From Acholoe squamosa (Eukaryota > Annelida > Polychaeta > Phyllodocida > Polynoidae): DNA of 64,000 nucleotides. The DNA lies in NCBI GenBank assembly GCA_949317995.1, contig OX439044.1, positions 30,886,733 through 30,950,732 of the forward strand. Direction: 5' to 3'. The translations under genes and the position numbers were made by a program. The first letter of the stretch is position 1. Each line of letters begins with the position of its first letter. Under the pieces are notes generated by a model. That model made no database searches and had not been told where the DNA came from. It saw nothing but the letters and a program-made list of their open reading frames with translations. Positions 12,001-26,000 of the stretch are shown in pieces.

Positions 12001-15000
12001 GGACAAGAACCATCTGGTCTGATATTACAGTTATCCGAGTGCACAGGGTGGCTAAGGTCATGCCGGTTGTCCTGGTCTTAAAGCAAAAATGATAAAAGCA
12101 TGCCATCAACTTGTTAGGTAGATTGAAATTAATAGCTTAGTATAGGAACTCTTTATTTGGGGTAGGTGTCTGAAAACAAGAAAACCATAGTATAATTTTC
12201 CAACAGTTAGTTTACATTATATTAACAATGTTTTTACACTGGAACACATTGCCAGATCTTATCTTTGGGGATCATAAATCTTTGAACTGATCTCACGATA
12301 TGCATATCATCTTATCAATATTATGCTGTGCATATTGGGTAGGCAATGAATAAATATGGTAGTTTATACGTCACCAAAAATCATATATACAGCTATATTG
12401 CCAGGATAAAAACATTCATGAGAATATTGGAAAAAAACATGCAAATCTTCAAGAGTGGTGGGTGGTTAGTAGAAGCATAGTCAAAATAAGGTGTAATGTT
12501 TTGATAAGGCATAGTGGTAAAGAACTTAACCTAGATTTAGATTCACAATTATATCATATTCACTAGGTAAATGATGTTTCAACCAAAAGGTGTGAAACTC
12601 TTGTTGTTCTATATATTATACATATCATGTGTGTACACTGCATCATTACAGTATATTTAGATTGAGTGGAGAATTTACACTTTACCTAGACAAAAAAGGT
12701 AAATCTCAGGTAAATCCAGCAAATTAGTCCCCATTCTTTCAAAACAAAGGAAAATCTTATGTCAAATTTGATATGAAAATAAAAAAAGAATAAAGATCCA
12801 ACCAATGGAACCAAGATTCCTTTAATGTCAAGGCGGTGCTGCATTTGTGGGGTTTCCAACTGACTGACACTCATCTTACGATTTTCAATATAGCATAGTA
12901 CCGTATTCTCCTGCGTAGAAGACGCGCCGCGCGTATAGGACGCACCCCAAACTCAGCACATGCATTTTCGCGTATAAGACGCACCTCTTAGGGGTGATTT
13001 TTGTCAATCCAGTACATTTCTTTATTAAAATTACCCCTTGTATAAGACGCACCCCCAATTTCAGTACATCTTATAAGACGCACCAGCATTTTGTTTGGCG
13101 TAGAGGACGCGTCTTATACGCAGGAGTTTACGGTACCTCATATACGAGGCACAGAGAAGGACCCTAGGTACGCCATTACAGTCTGTGTACGCCTTATATG
13201 TGAGGTAAATTTATATAACATTAGATCTAAATTTCGCAAAAACAACCCCCCAGTGGCGTCTTATACCATCTCCTTTAACTTGGGGGCGCGCCCAAGTTGT
13301 CATGGTGGCAACTGTTTCAAAGAATGAGTGAGTGTTGGTCAGTTGAAAAGGTGGGAATGGAATACTATTTTTTACCCGAAACACCCTTTTCTTTTTGGTT
13401 TGGCCTTAATGACTACTGTGAGAACAAGGCGTGTGTTTGGTATGTAATACTCGCAGTAACTGCTTCATAGTAAAACATACTACTTTACATATTCTGGTAC
13501 TTGCTAAATTCTACTTTCTATCCACCTACAAATTCTAATCGCCAACAGTATATCCAAAGCCATGCAATGTTCCGATTTCAGACTTTGATTCATAAATTAT
13601 GACAAAACATTTAACGTGCCCTGTGAAGTTTTTCAATCATATACTATGCAAACAGAGTTCCATGGAAAAGGTAATTCCTGATGCAGAAAATAGGTGGTGA
13701 AAACATGTATCGCAGAGAATTAGAACATAGCATGACAACATATATTGGCATAAACAGCATCTTTTCCTTATTCTAATAAAACATAAAGGGTGTGTGTGAT
13801 AGAGAGAGAGGCAGAATAGACATCATGGCCTAGGTCACCACAGGACTGAATATAAACATTACTTGGTGGTAAAAAAGAAGCCTACTCACTGACTCCATCC
13901 TTGGCTTTTATCAATAGAATGAACCAGTAGTTTCAGAATAATATGTTAACTTGGGTAAAGCAATAATATTTTGATTTATATTGATATATTTGATCACCAA
14001 AAACAGTGTCCGTTACAAGTTTAGGACTAAAGCCCTGCGAACATTATAAAATTGTTGTATAACGAAATCAAAACTGTTCATCCAGTCGCCCTCCATGTTG
14101 CTTCTACTGATAATGTGTAGAAGGATGTAGCTATCCTTTTAAGGAAGTAATGACCAGGAAAATGTGAAAGCATGTATGCAATGCAAGTTATCTATAACCA
14201 TGAGATACAAAGTCATATTCCCTTTCCATTTTTAAGTTCCTTTTGACAGGGTTTTGTAAAAGTTGAAAACACTTTCTCATGCAACAAAGAGGTCACAGTC
14301 ACATATTTTCTTGAACAGAGAAAGCCAGCAAACAAATCAAAGCTTACAGGTGAATTAAAAATGCTAATAGAATGTAGTTGACGACGATTTCCTCTTACAG
14401 ATGACTCTTACTGGGTTGCATTCACTCATAATACAACTAGGAAAAAATACAATGTTACACAACTGAAATATAGAATATTACTAGCATATTCATGGAGATG
14501 ACCTCTAAAGATAATTAAATGTTATCATAGTAGCTTACCTTCAAGTGCTGTTCTGCAGACGAGGTGAGTAAAGTGGAAATAGAGCGGGGTGATAAGGTTC
14601 CAGTAGTCCTCCAGGAACCCCCGCATGCGCTCACTCACTGATAGGTAGAGCTGGGCCAACTCCTCTGACACAACGCCATACTTAGCCAACTACACATTAA
14701 GAAAGGGTAAATTATTAGATATATTTAGCCAGCTGCACAATGAGAAAAGGACATTTACTCAATACATGGCCATACTTAAATATAGGGCAGCAATGTGCAT
14801 TGCTCGTAACTCGAAAAGAAATAAAATTTAAATTTTTTTGGCAGATGTTATGTACCATAAATTCTTTGATTTGAGGTTCATATATTTGAATCAAATCAAA
14901 ATTGTAGTTTATTGCAAGGACAGTAATGCAGGTAATGTTGCTTGTATCAGAGAATTTAAGGTAATTGCAGTTAGTTAGACTCTCTGCTGTCCCAAAGCTC

Positions 15001-16916
15001 TGGCCCCTTGATAGTCTTTTCCATTACATTGTTTCTCCAGAATTAGAATTAATAGCCTTGAACAAGTCTAGCATGTGGTCTGACATCAGCACTCTCATTC
15101 ACAGACAGGAACCAACTCCAAGCAGGTGTTAAGTAGTGTTATAGTACTATACTTTCACAAGACATCTGCTTGGAGGACCAGATGCTACTCACCCAGGTTA
15201 TTCGCACCACCAAGCCACTATTCGCATAACTCCCGCCAAAACTGCGCTATTCGCACCACATTACAAAAAAAGGCGGGAAAGTTAATACATGGATCAACAT
15301 CATATACCTTCACCATTGGAGGCAAAAAGTGTCTTATGGCTGCCAACCAACTGACTCTGTAGAATATAGACAATTACTCAAAATTTACAATAGTTGGTAC
15401 TGAAATACATTTTCCTGCAAGACCCCTACATCTCCTCCTTTAATGACACTACCAATTCATTAAGTAATTCTGCCTCTTATATATAAAATTTCCATCTTCT
15501 TTTAAACTTATTCGCACCACCAAAATGACTGAAAATGAGAGGACCCTAGTTGTCTCCTATAACTCTTTTCGAGTTAATCAACTGCACACTGAGAAAGGGC
15601 CATCTACTTGATGCATGTCCCTACTTAGCCAACTACACATCAAGAAAGGGTCATTTATTAGATATATAGCCATACTTAGTCAATAACTGCACACTGAGAA
15701 AGGGCCATCTACTTGATGCATGTCCCTACTTAGCCAACTACACATTGAGAAAGGGTCATTTATTAGATATATAGTCATACTTAGTCAATAACTGCACATT
15801 GAGAAAGGGTCATCTACTTGATACATGGCCATAGTTTGTCACTGCACATTGAGAAAGGGTCATCTGCTTGATACATGGCCAAAGTTTGTCACTGCACATT
15901 GAGAAAGGGTCATCTGCTTGATACATGGCCATAGTTTGTCACTGCACATTGAGAAAGGGCCATCTACTCATTACATGGCCATACTTAATCAACTACGGTA
16001 CACATTGAGAAAGGGTCATATACACGATACATGGTCAAATGACTATTGAGAAAGGGTCTTTTGCTCGATACATGAGCACACTTAGCCGACTGCACATTGA
16101 CAAAGGTTGATTTACTAGATATATGGCTAGACCTAGCCGAGTGAACTTTGAGAAAAGGTCCATTGATTAGATGCATGAAAAAGGGAGTCTTTGCTGGATA
16201 CACATGATCATATTAAGTCAATTGGACAGATAGAAAGGGTACATCAATTAGATACACAGACATACGTAGACAATAGCACCTTGAAAAAAGGGTCTATGAA
16301 ATTGTTACACATATTAAATACCAACTGCACATTGAGAAATAATTATCAGATATATGGTCATACTTAGCTAACTTCACATTGAGCAGGGGATTGATTCATG
16401 CCCAATGTCAAATAGAGAAGGGGGTTCAAGTATTAGATCTATACATGCCCATATCTAGCCAACTCTCCATTGATACATGGCCTCTCACACTTTGCTGCGG
16501 CATCAGATACATTGTAATAGCCAACTAGATCATGACTAAGAGCTCATTATTTCATATTTTACCTACACATGTATAAAGAGAGAATTCATGCATCAGTTTG
16601 GTGGCAACTTTAGAACAATGCTTCTCCAGCATCACCTCGGTTGATACACTTACATGTACTATCTAGGACGTAAAACACCTATATTTTGGTTTTAGTGTAT
16701 AAATCCTATAGAATATGCGAAGACTCACCAGTGCTGCTTTCATGATAGTCATCCCCTCAAACTTCTCAAAGTCAGTGTGTGGTGAAGACCTGCTTCCATC
16801 ACTGTAACCGTCACCCTGTGTTGCCATCTGAGGGAAAGGTAGGACATAATGAGATAATGCAGGTTAAACCTTTTAAATGTTTGTATGGTATGAGTAGAAA
16901 GCTGTACTCATGAAGG

Positions 16917-16991
<75 letters not shown>

Positions 16992-16994
16992 TAT

Positions 16995-17050
<56 letters not shown>

Positions 17051-20000
17051 TCAGTGATCTATATTCACGGCACATTGTACCAGTGGACATATATATATAT
17101 ACAATAGTTCAGCAGTAAAATCTTCTGGTACACAATTGAAGATAGATTGACTTACCCCTGCTAGATCCACCAGTTTGTCTGCTTCCTCCTGGGTGATAAT
17201 GTTATCTATCACCACTCTATGCTCCCCCTGGAGCTCCTTTCCCTCCTGGCTGATGTTGATACCTGCCTCCAGGTGATGTGCCATTGTCTGATTGTACTTG
17301 GCATCATGTGGACCGAAGCGCAATAGTGTGTGCGTAGGCTCAAACTTCCGGTACTTCCCAAACTATAGAAAAATAGGGAAAAAAGGGGAGAATATTTTTT
17401 ACCATGTTTGTTATAGTTTATCTTTACAGTTACAGTCATCAAATGCTACATATTCAGCTGATGTACTCGCGAAATGTGCTTTCAGGGGCGGATCTAGGAG
17501 CCTGCTTCTTTCCTTTGTTTAGAAAAAAAATAAAGGTCTTCTTTTCTTTTCCTTTGTTTGGCTCATTACAACGTTCAGTATGACATGTTTTAGTATTATA
17601 TAGGACAGCCACAGCCCAATGGCAACCAAACCTCATCTCATAGGAAACACATGGTTTGTGTCTCCAAATGACTATCAACAGGTATCGAACCACCAAAATA
17701 TTCTGCACTATAATCTTATGTAGAGGTACGTATTGTTTAACCATAGAGTTGGGTACCATCTGACGTGGCGGGTGAGTCGAGTCGTCGGACGTTCCTCAGG
17801 TTCCGGATAGGTGGCAGCACCGATCCGGGTCTGTGGGGACATCTGACGACGAACACCTGGGTCCTTATATAAAGCCCAGGGCTCAGCCGCTACGTCAGAG
17901 GCCCTTCTGGCCTCCGCAGAATGTAGATCACCATTAATCATTATTAGCTGCCCCTTCTATACTATCCGGCAGCCGTGAGTGTGCATTAAGTAATAAATCT
18001 AACCGTTGGCATACACTTGAAACCCTGTCTTACTCTTTCTTTCCGAATCGTAAGACCTGAACCCCCAGGTCCGTAAGGCCACAACCCCTTACACTGGTGC
18101 CGTGACCAGTTAATTCTGGTGTATAGCCCGGACGTTATAACGTCCGAACGGCTAGTACATGGGTTAGATAGCCTCGCGGAAGCTAACCCAGCAGGGCAAT
18201 TGGTTGCCCAGGAGAATGGCAATGGATCATTAGTGCTCCAAACCCATTCGAACTCCCAAGATGCGGAATCTGCATCTTGGAGAGATCCCGAACCCCACTA
18301 TAATGATAGTGAGGAAAATCTACCAGACTCTGTACGACGTGAACAGTCCATACAGAGACAGGGTAACTTAATAGGCCAACAATCACTTGTTGACGAGTTA
18401 ACTAATTCGATGTTCGAAGTTGGTGGTAGTACTAATCCAGAACATCCGGCACCAATGCCAAAAAGGGTAACATTCGGAGAACTACCTTATAGATTACCCA
18501 GACCCGGACTACCAATATTAGATTACAGCGCTATAGATGGCGACTTAACCTATGCGGTACCGGAAGGTGAGGAATTTAAACGACCGGATGTCCTGTTGTT
18601 AAATGAAACTTATGTAACTTTGAACGAGAACCTAAATACCTTGGTCAAAGCTAAAGATGAAGTATTCCATGAAAAACTTCAGCTGGAAGAGGACCTGACT
18701 GGCATGCGAAGTGAATTTGAAGCCAGAAGGAGTGAGTACATGAAGGAACTCGAAAATGAAGAACTAAAACTTCAGGAAATGAGAAAGTCATTCAATAAAG
18801 AATATGACAATAGACACATTCGTATCCAAACATACATAGATACGAACGAACAACTAAGTCTTGATGAGGCAAAATTCGAATCCGAAATATGCCATTATCA
18901 GAGCGAGTTAGAGAAATTGAAACTTCAGTGTAGTAAACATGCTGAAGACAATGAAACCATCCGGGTAGGCATTATAGCTTACAATAAACAACTGGAGGAA
19001 GATAGACAGAAACTCACGAATGAGCTTCAGGAATTGCAGACTACTGCAATAACCTTAGACAAATACGTAGAAGCCGCCCAACTGACTATAGGTACTATAG
19101 ATCCAGCTGTGGTGTCTACAATGTTGGGGAAAACATCCAAGGATGCAACTCCAATTAGATACAACCCATTCGTAGACGACGGGGCTGATAAGAATGTAGT
19201 ATCCGGAATCTATAAGAAACCGGATAATACCGCAGGTAATGGAAACGCACCTACACCAGCAACTCCTGTGCTGGATACAATAGGTCCGGCACCACCAATA
19301 CCAGATTTGAGTCATAAAATTAAAGCGACTCACGATAGTGCTACTGGAGCTAACAATAATACACCCGTAGCACAACCGAGAGTACCGGGACCACCGAGAC
19401 ATATGTTAACACCACCTTCATATTTCTCCCAACCTGGCCACAGTACACCAGCAGGTCCAAGATTACCGAACCCACCTTCGGGTCAAGGTAATGGTCCTAA
19501 TGATGGACGTTTTCCAAGACCAAACCCGCCACAAAACAATGTTAACGGCGGTACGTACCAACCAAGAACAACTTCCTATGGATATAGATATAATTATAAT
19601 CCGGCAGGAAGTAGTAGTTACCAAAATGGTAATAACTATAATCAGGGATGAAATCAAAATAATTCTTACCCTAGGTATGCATCTTCTGGAACAGCTGGAA
19701 ATGCCGGTTACAGTGGTGGATGCCCCAGCGGTTCATCCGGACACTATCCTAACAACGGTCCACCAGGAGGGAACCCTCCAGGCGGCCCAGGAGGATCCGG
19801 ATCCGGAGGATCAGGATCGGGAGGAATTGGCAGGAAGCCAAACAGAAGAGCTTCTATGCCTGCAGGGATGCAAACCATCTTTGATAGAAGCCAATGTATT
19901 CAAAACCTTGGCATTGACTGCTACCGAAAGGGAGCAGATGGTATGGAAGTCATGAACTGGAGCATGCGAGAAGCAGACAGACTACGCGGATGTAATAATC

Positions 20001-23000
20001 CGGCACGTAGACAGGCACGGATACCCCCTCCATATGATTCCAATGATCCATGGAAGGATAGGTATCAAGCTTTTGTCGACGAAGTCAATTGTAGTGGCTG
20101 GACAAAAGAAGAAGCTCTGCCGTATTTGATCTGTTGGTTGAATAAAGGTGGAAAAGTAGCCCTCAATCAATGGAGAGCAGCATACGGAATATACGGCACC
20201 TATGATCAATTGGTCGAATGTGCCGCATACCTATTCGGATCAATCGTTAGAGAAGATCCATGGGTAAGCTTCAAGAAAAGGACACAGAAACCTAAAGAAT
20301 CTCACAAGGTCTTTGGTTTGGAGCTACAGGACTTGCTATCAAAAGCGCGTCCGAATTGGGCTCATGACGATGACTGCTATCTACAGGAGTTGTTTATACA
20401 ATTCTACAATGGATTGCAGAATCCAGATCACAAACAAGTAGTTTGGGATTCTTGGAAGGATGACACTTCCTTCAGTGACCTGTTCATATCAATTGATGGA
20501 CATGACATGAAGAAACTATTGGTAGGTCTAGGACCTAACCCGGTAAGAGCAGCTCCGTTTCAATACGGAGGTACACCTGCTCCGATATATGAAACTTCCC
20601 AGTTAGCCCCGGTCGATTCGCATGAGGCTGATGAGGGGGATGAATATGTCTCAGATGAAAACGGAGAATATATTGGATCAGTCCAGGTAGCTAGGTAGGA
20701 AAGTATTACCGACAGAAGCGGTATAGGAAGGTACATTTGAGAGGGAGGGGAGGATCCGTTGCTGGTAAAACAGCTTCCGGACCGACGCAATCTGGCAATG
20801 TAACCTCTACGGCGAAGCCAACTGTGGCAGCCACTGTTGCTCCGACTAATATGATGGAAACATTAAAAGCCGGATTAACAGAAGCTCTAAAGAGACCGAG
20901 AGTTGATAAATCTCAAAGGAGATGTTTCAGATGCCAGAAACTGTGGCATTACACTCCCGAATGTATGGCTGAAAAACCTGTCCCTCGTAGACAGGAGGGT
21001 GTCTCTGGAATAAGTACAGAGGAAAACTAAGGAGGGGTCTCCAGATGGGCAAAGAAGGGGATCCCAGTGACAAATCTTGCCATGATATCACCATCCGTGA
21101 TGATAGTTCGCATGTAGTAGCAAACTCACCTAGCACCGAGGTGGTTGTAGACACCCGGAAGGTTAGGGAAGCTGATATAACAGGTGCCATGGGAGCACAG
21201 GGGAAACCCAATATCAGTAACGAGGCAGGCGGCTATGAGTTAGCCAGGGTTGGTAGTGCCCACCTGCCCCCGGGTCATCCTTGTCTGGAATACCTGAAAG
21301 GATGTGGATCGACTCCTGGTGTGAACAATGATGTTCCGATCATCACAGATATGCCCTCTGTTTTAAACGGAAGGCGGTGGTATGTTTGCCTTACTGTTAA
21401 CGGAAGATCTGCCGAATTTCTCATGGATACGGGAGCTAGCCACTCCTGTATCTCCAAGAGGTTCTATGATCTTATACCGGATGAACATGATACTCTCAAA
21501 TCGGGAGGAAGTGCTCAGACGGCCGATGGCAGTACCTTGCAGACGTATGGTAGAACATGTGTGAAGCTACAATTGGATGGAGTACATGACTATGTCATGA
21601 GCGCCACCGTTGCGGATATAGCAGATGAGGGGATACTCCCGTTGGATTTCGCATCCCTGTATGGAGTTGTGTTGGAACCCCAATCAGGAGTGTTGAGTGT
21701 GAAATACCCGTATCCTGTAAAGGTTAGATGTGTACTGAGACAAGTGAGCAGTATGGCTAGTGTGGCACACACTGTGCGAATCCCTCCGGGAGTAGCCTGT
21801 GATGTGCTAGTAAGAAGTGATCCTGCAATGCGCAATAAGCCTGCAGTGATAGAACCGGATGTAGCTACTCTGTCAAGTATCGGATTAATATCTGTGGACA
21901 CTATTGTAGCAAATGCGTCCTGGTCGATAGTACCTGTCTCCAATACTGGAAACAGTACTATCTACTTGAAAAAGGGACAAGTTTTTGGAAACGTGACCCT
22001 TTCGGAAACTGTAACGGATAGTAAGTTAAACTTACAAAAGGTAACAGGAAATGATGAAATTTCGGAAGACTTACTCAAGTTGTATAAAGAAACTTCATTA
22101 GAAGATCCGGAACACCGGAAAGAGTTCTATGATTTGCTCTGTCAGTATAGGACTGCCTTTGCCAAACCTGGTGAGAAACTAGGTACGACAAATAAGGTAG
22201 TACATAAAATAGATACTGGAGATGCGGAACCCTTTAAAATACCGTATAGACAGTTGCCTTTAGCGAAAAAGAGAGTAGCTGAAGAGGAAATAAACAAGAT
22301 GTTGGAACAGGATGTATAGTCCCTTCCAATAGTCCATGGAGTAGTCCTGTGTGTATGGTAACAAAGAAAGACGGTACTATCCGCTTTTGCATAGACTACA
22401 GGAAGCTGAATGGATTAACGAAAAAGAATTCGTATCCATTACCGAGAATAGACGAAACCATTGACTCCTTAGGAGGAAACAGTTGGTTTTGTACCCTAGA
22501 CTTGCAATCAGGTTACTGGCAAGTGGGGATGAATCCTTCAGATATGGAGAAAACTGCATTTTCGAGTCATATTGGGTTATTCCAATATAACGTAATGCCG
22601 TTTGGTTTGTGCAATGCACCAGCAACATTTGAAGCAATGATGGAAACAATCCTAAGTGATTTATTGTGGAAAAGATGTCTTGTATACCTTGACGATGTCA
22701 TAGTCTTCGGAAAAACATTCGAAGAATGTTCTAATAACCTAAAAATGGTACTAGAACGTATTATCTCTAATGGTCTCAAATTGAAACCTAAGAAATGCCA
22801 CATGTTTAGAAAGTCCATAAATTATTTGGGCCGCATCATTAGTGATGAAGGAATAAAAGCTGATCCGGAGAAAATCGAATCAGTTAAGAATTGGAATAGA
22901 CCTAAAACACCCAAAGAAGTAAGGTCCTTTTTAGGATTCTGTTCCTATTATAGGGAATTTATTCCGAATTATTCTAGAGTCAGTTATCCATTACAAGCAA

Positions 23001-26000
23001 TAGCTAACTGGACTCCAGGAAGTACCAAGGAAAAATTTCCTTGGACGCATCAACAGGAATCTGCTTTTCAAAAGCTAAAAGACCTGTTCACGAGTACTCC
23101 GGTATTACAATATCCGAATGAAACGGATCATTTCATAGTAATGATCATGCTAGTAATGATAGCATTGGTGCAGCTCTCTCGCAAGTCCAAAATGGGAGAG
23201 AGGTACCTATTGCCTTTGCCAGCAATACACTGAGCAAAACTCAGCGCAATTACTGCACAACCAAAAGAGAGTTGTTAGCAGTAGTCGTATATACCAAGAA
23301 GTTCAAACATTTTCTATGGGGAACGAACTTTACATTACGTACGGATCACTCCTCTTTAAGATGGCTACTGAACTTCCGAGATGCTGAAGGAATGTTAGGC
23401 CGATGGTTAGCCCATCTTTCAGAATATGGGCTTGAACATCACCAGATTCAGCATAGACCTGGAGTGAAGCATTTAAATGCTGATGCTTTGTCTCGAATAC
23501 CAATCCGGAAATGTGATAATCCGGATTGTACTGATTGTGGAGCTCATAGGGCAGTGTTAGCAGGGATTCGAAGACCATTCGAACCCCTAGTTGCCAGTAT
23601 ACTGGATTGGTCTATGGATCACATACGACGTTTCCAGGAAGCTGACTCGATAACTGCGCAGCTACTGCAATTAGTACCAAAGGGTATACGTCCAGTTAGA
23701 CCTGAGGTCTCTCTGGAAAATCGAGAAATGAGAAGGTTTCTTGCTCAATGGACCGAGCTTGAAGTCCGGAAAGGCGTGTTATACCGTTGGAAGCCATGTA
23801 ATAATGGTGAGAAAATCATGCAAGTGGTGATACCACATGCCATGAGACATGACATTATGTACTTCTGTCATGGACATCGGACCAGTGGTCATTTCGGAAG
23901 GAAATGCTCGTTAGCACGACTTTCCAAGAAATACTACTGGCCTGGCATGACAAGAGACTTGCAAAGATGGGTAACCACCTGTCCGGATTGCTGTAAAAAC
24001 AAACCCGGACCCGGGATGGGCAAACTTCCCCTATCCCAAGAACTTTTCGGAGTTAGATTCGCGAGAATCAGGGTAGATATCATTAGTGGATTGAATACAA
24101 CCGCTAATGATAATACCTGTATGATGGTAGTGTGTGATTATTACACAAAATACACTAAAGTATTTCCACTACCGGACCACAAAGCAATTACTTGTGCCGA
24201 AGCCTTTGTAAAAGGTTGGGTACTAAATTTCGGTGTACCATTAATGCTACACAGTGACCAAGGCAGAGAATTCGAATCAAATCTCTGGCAGGGTATGTGC
24301 GAATACTTAGCTATTTGTAAGACTAGAACCAACCCGTATAGGCCACAAAGCGACGGATTGGTGGAAAGGTTCAATAGAACCCTTATTCAAGTTCTGAAGT
24401 CACTTGTCAATGAACATATGGACAACTGGGATGAGCAATGCCATTTTGTGACACATGCTTATAACAGTACGGTACATTCAAGTACAAATTGTACCCCGAA
24501 CCTTCTAGTATTCGGAGAGGATCTGATAATGCCTGCCGACTTAGTATTTGGAGTCGTAGGGATGGACCCGGAACTACCTTGCCATGTAGTTTTCGTGGAA
24601 TGTTTAAGAGACAGATTTAAAAAAGCATATGAGTCTGTCCGAATTGATTTGGAGAAAAGTGCCAAATGGCAGAAAGCTGGATATGATACCGATCTAAAGC
24701 ATCGGAAATTCCAATCCGGAGACAGAGTTCTCAGATTACATGAACCACTTAGACACATAAAATTAGCGTCTAATTGGGATGGTCCCTTCAAGGTAACACA
24801 AGTTATCAGTGATTGTACCGTAATTATTAAATCTGACCTTGGTCGACTTTATAAGTCAAATGTGGCTAGATTAAGGAAATGGTCTGGGAGGGAGACCTCC
24901 ACAGAAATGTATGGTGAAGGTTCCGGAAAGATCCTGAACCAGAATCGTATAATAGACCAGGTAAAGAACACTACAGTGAAGCGAGGCCGTGGTAGGCCTA
25001 AGAAGTGTTCCGAATCAGTGGCACCCACGCCAACACCGATTAAGCGTGGGGGAGTTAAAAAAGTCTCGGCAGGTGAAGACAAAAAGAAGAGGAAAGGTGT
25101 CTCGAAGGCTAAGAAACACCTAGAAAAGGCTCTTCAGACTGTCAGGTCCGATAAAAAACTATCCGAGAAGGGGAGATACGTTCGTCGCAGCCCTCGAATT
25201 GCCCAGAGGACTGCAGTGACCTAACCTGTATACACAACGGGTGTAAAGTTTACATTTAGAGGAACGGATGACAACTGACCCGAAAGGCTTATTTGTCGCC
25301 GCCGTATGATGTACCAATGGGTAGTGGACGGATAATCCGGTGGATTTGCTTAAGCTTTCCATAATCTCCACTTAAATCCCCAGACGAGTCATCAGCTTGA
25401 GCGATAATTACCTAAAAACAATCAGTTTGTTGATGTTCCGTTTGTAGCACGTGCGTTTCCGCATGACGTCACCGCATCCAGTCTCGGCTGACCTCTCGTG
25501 ACCTCGCGAGCCGCGGGGAAATGACGTCACGAAAGCTGGCCTGTCGCCATATTGTTTTTTGGTAACGTCCAAGACGGTCGAGCTCGCTCCCCTCTTGGAT
25601 TTTACCGGCTAGCAAACTCCTCGCTGCTCCTCCAGAGTCTGTCTCCTAGTAGGCAGACTCCGTCTGTGTCGGCCCCGGCGCCGTAAAAGCCGGAAAAAGG
25701 AGTAGTTTACTCCCGTGGGTGATTCCCCAGTCATGGCTGAGGAATCCATAGCTGCAGCCAAGCTAAGACCCGGATAAGCTGACTCCGTCCGCAGAAGCTT
25801 TTCCGGAAGCTTTGTCACCTGTTACACAGGAAGAGAGCGAGATGATGGACGTGGAGGAACCCACGGATCGCTCGTTCGAGGAGAAGCTAGCCTCATTCTC
25901 ACTGAATGAGCCAGAGAAAATGTTGTCTCCACTCCCACCCGAGGGATCCAGAGGGGCTACGAGTGCTGAACCCGCAGCGACTGGGTCCGAGACCGCACAG

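Noticed and set aside
15985-16203. 72-codon minus-strand frame
   Set aside because: Reading of the exon-4-derived minisatellite, with no splice or domain support.
16908-17090. Open frame of alternating Ile/Tyr
   Set aside because: Translation of the (TA)n microsatellite.
17708-17941. Minus-strand frame repeated at 30198-30440
   Set aside because: Lies antisense in the LTRs; it is present twice only because the LTRs are duplicated.
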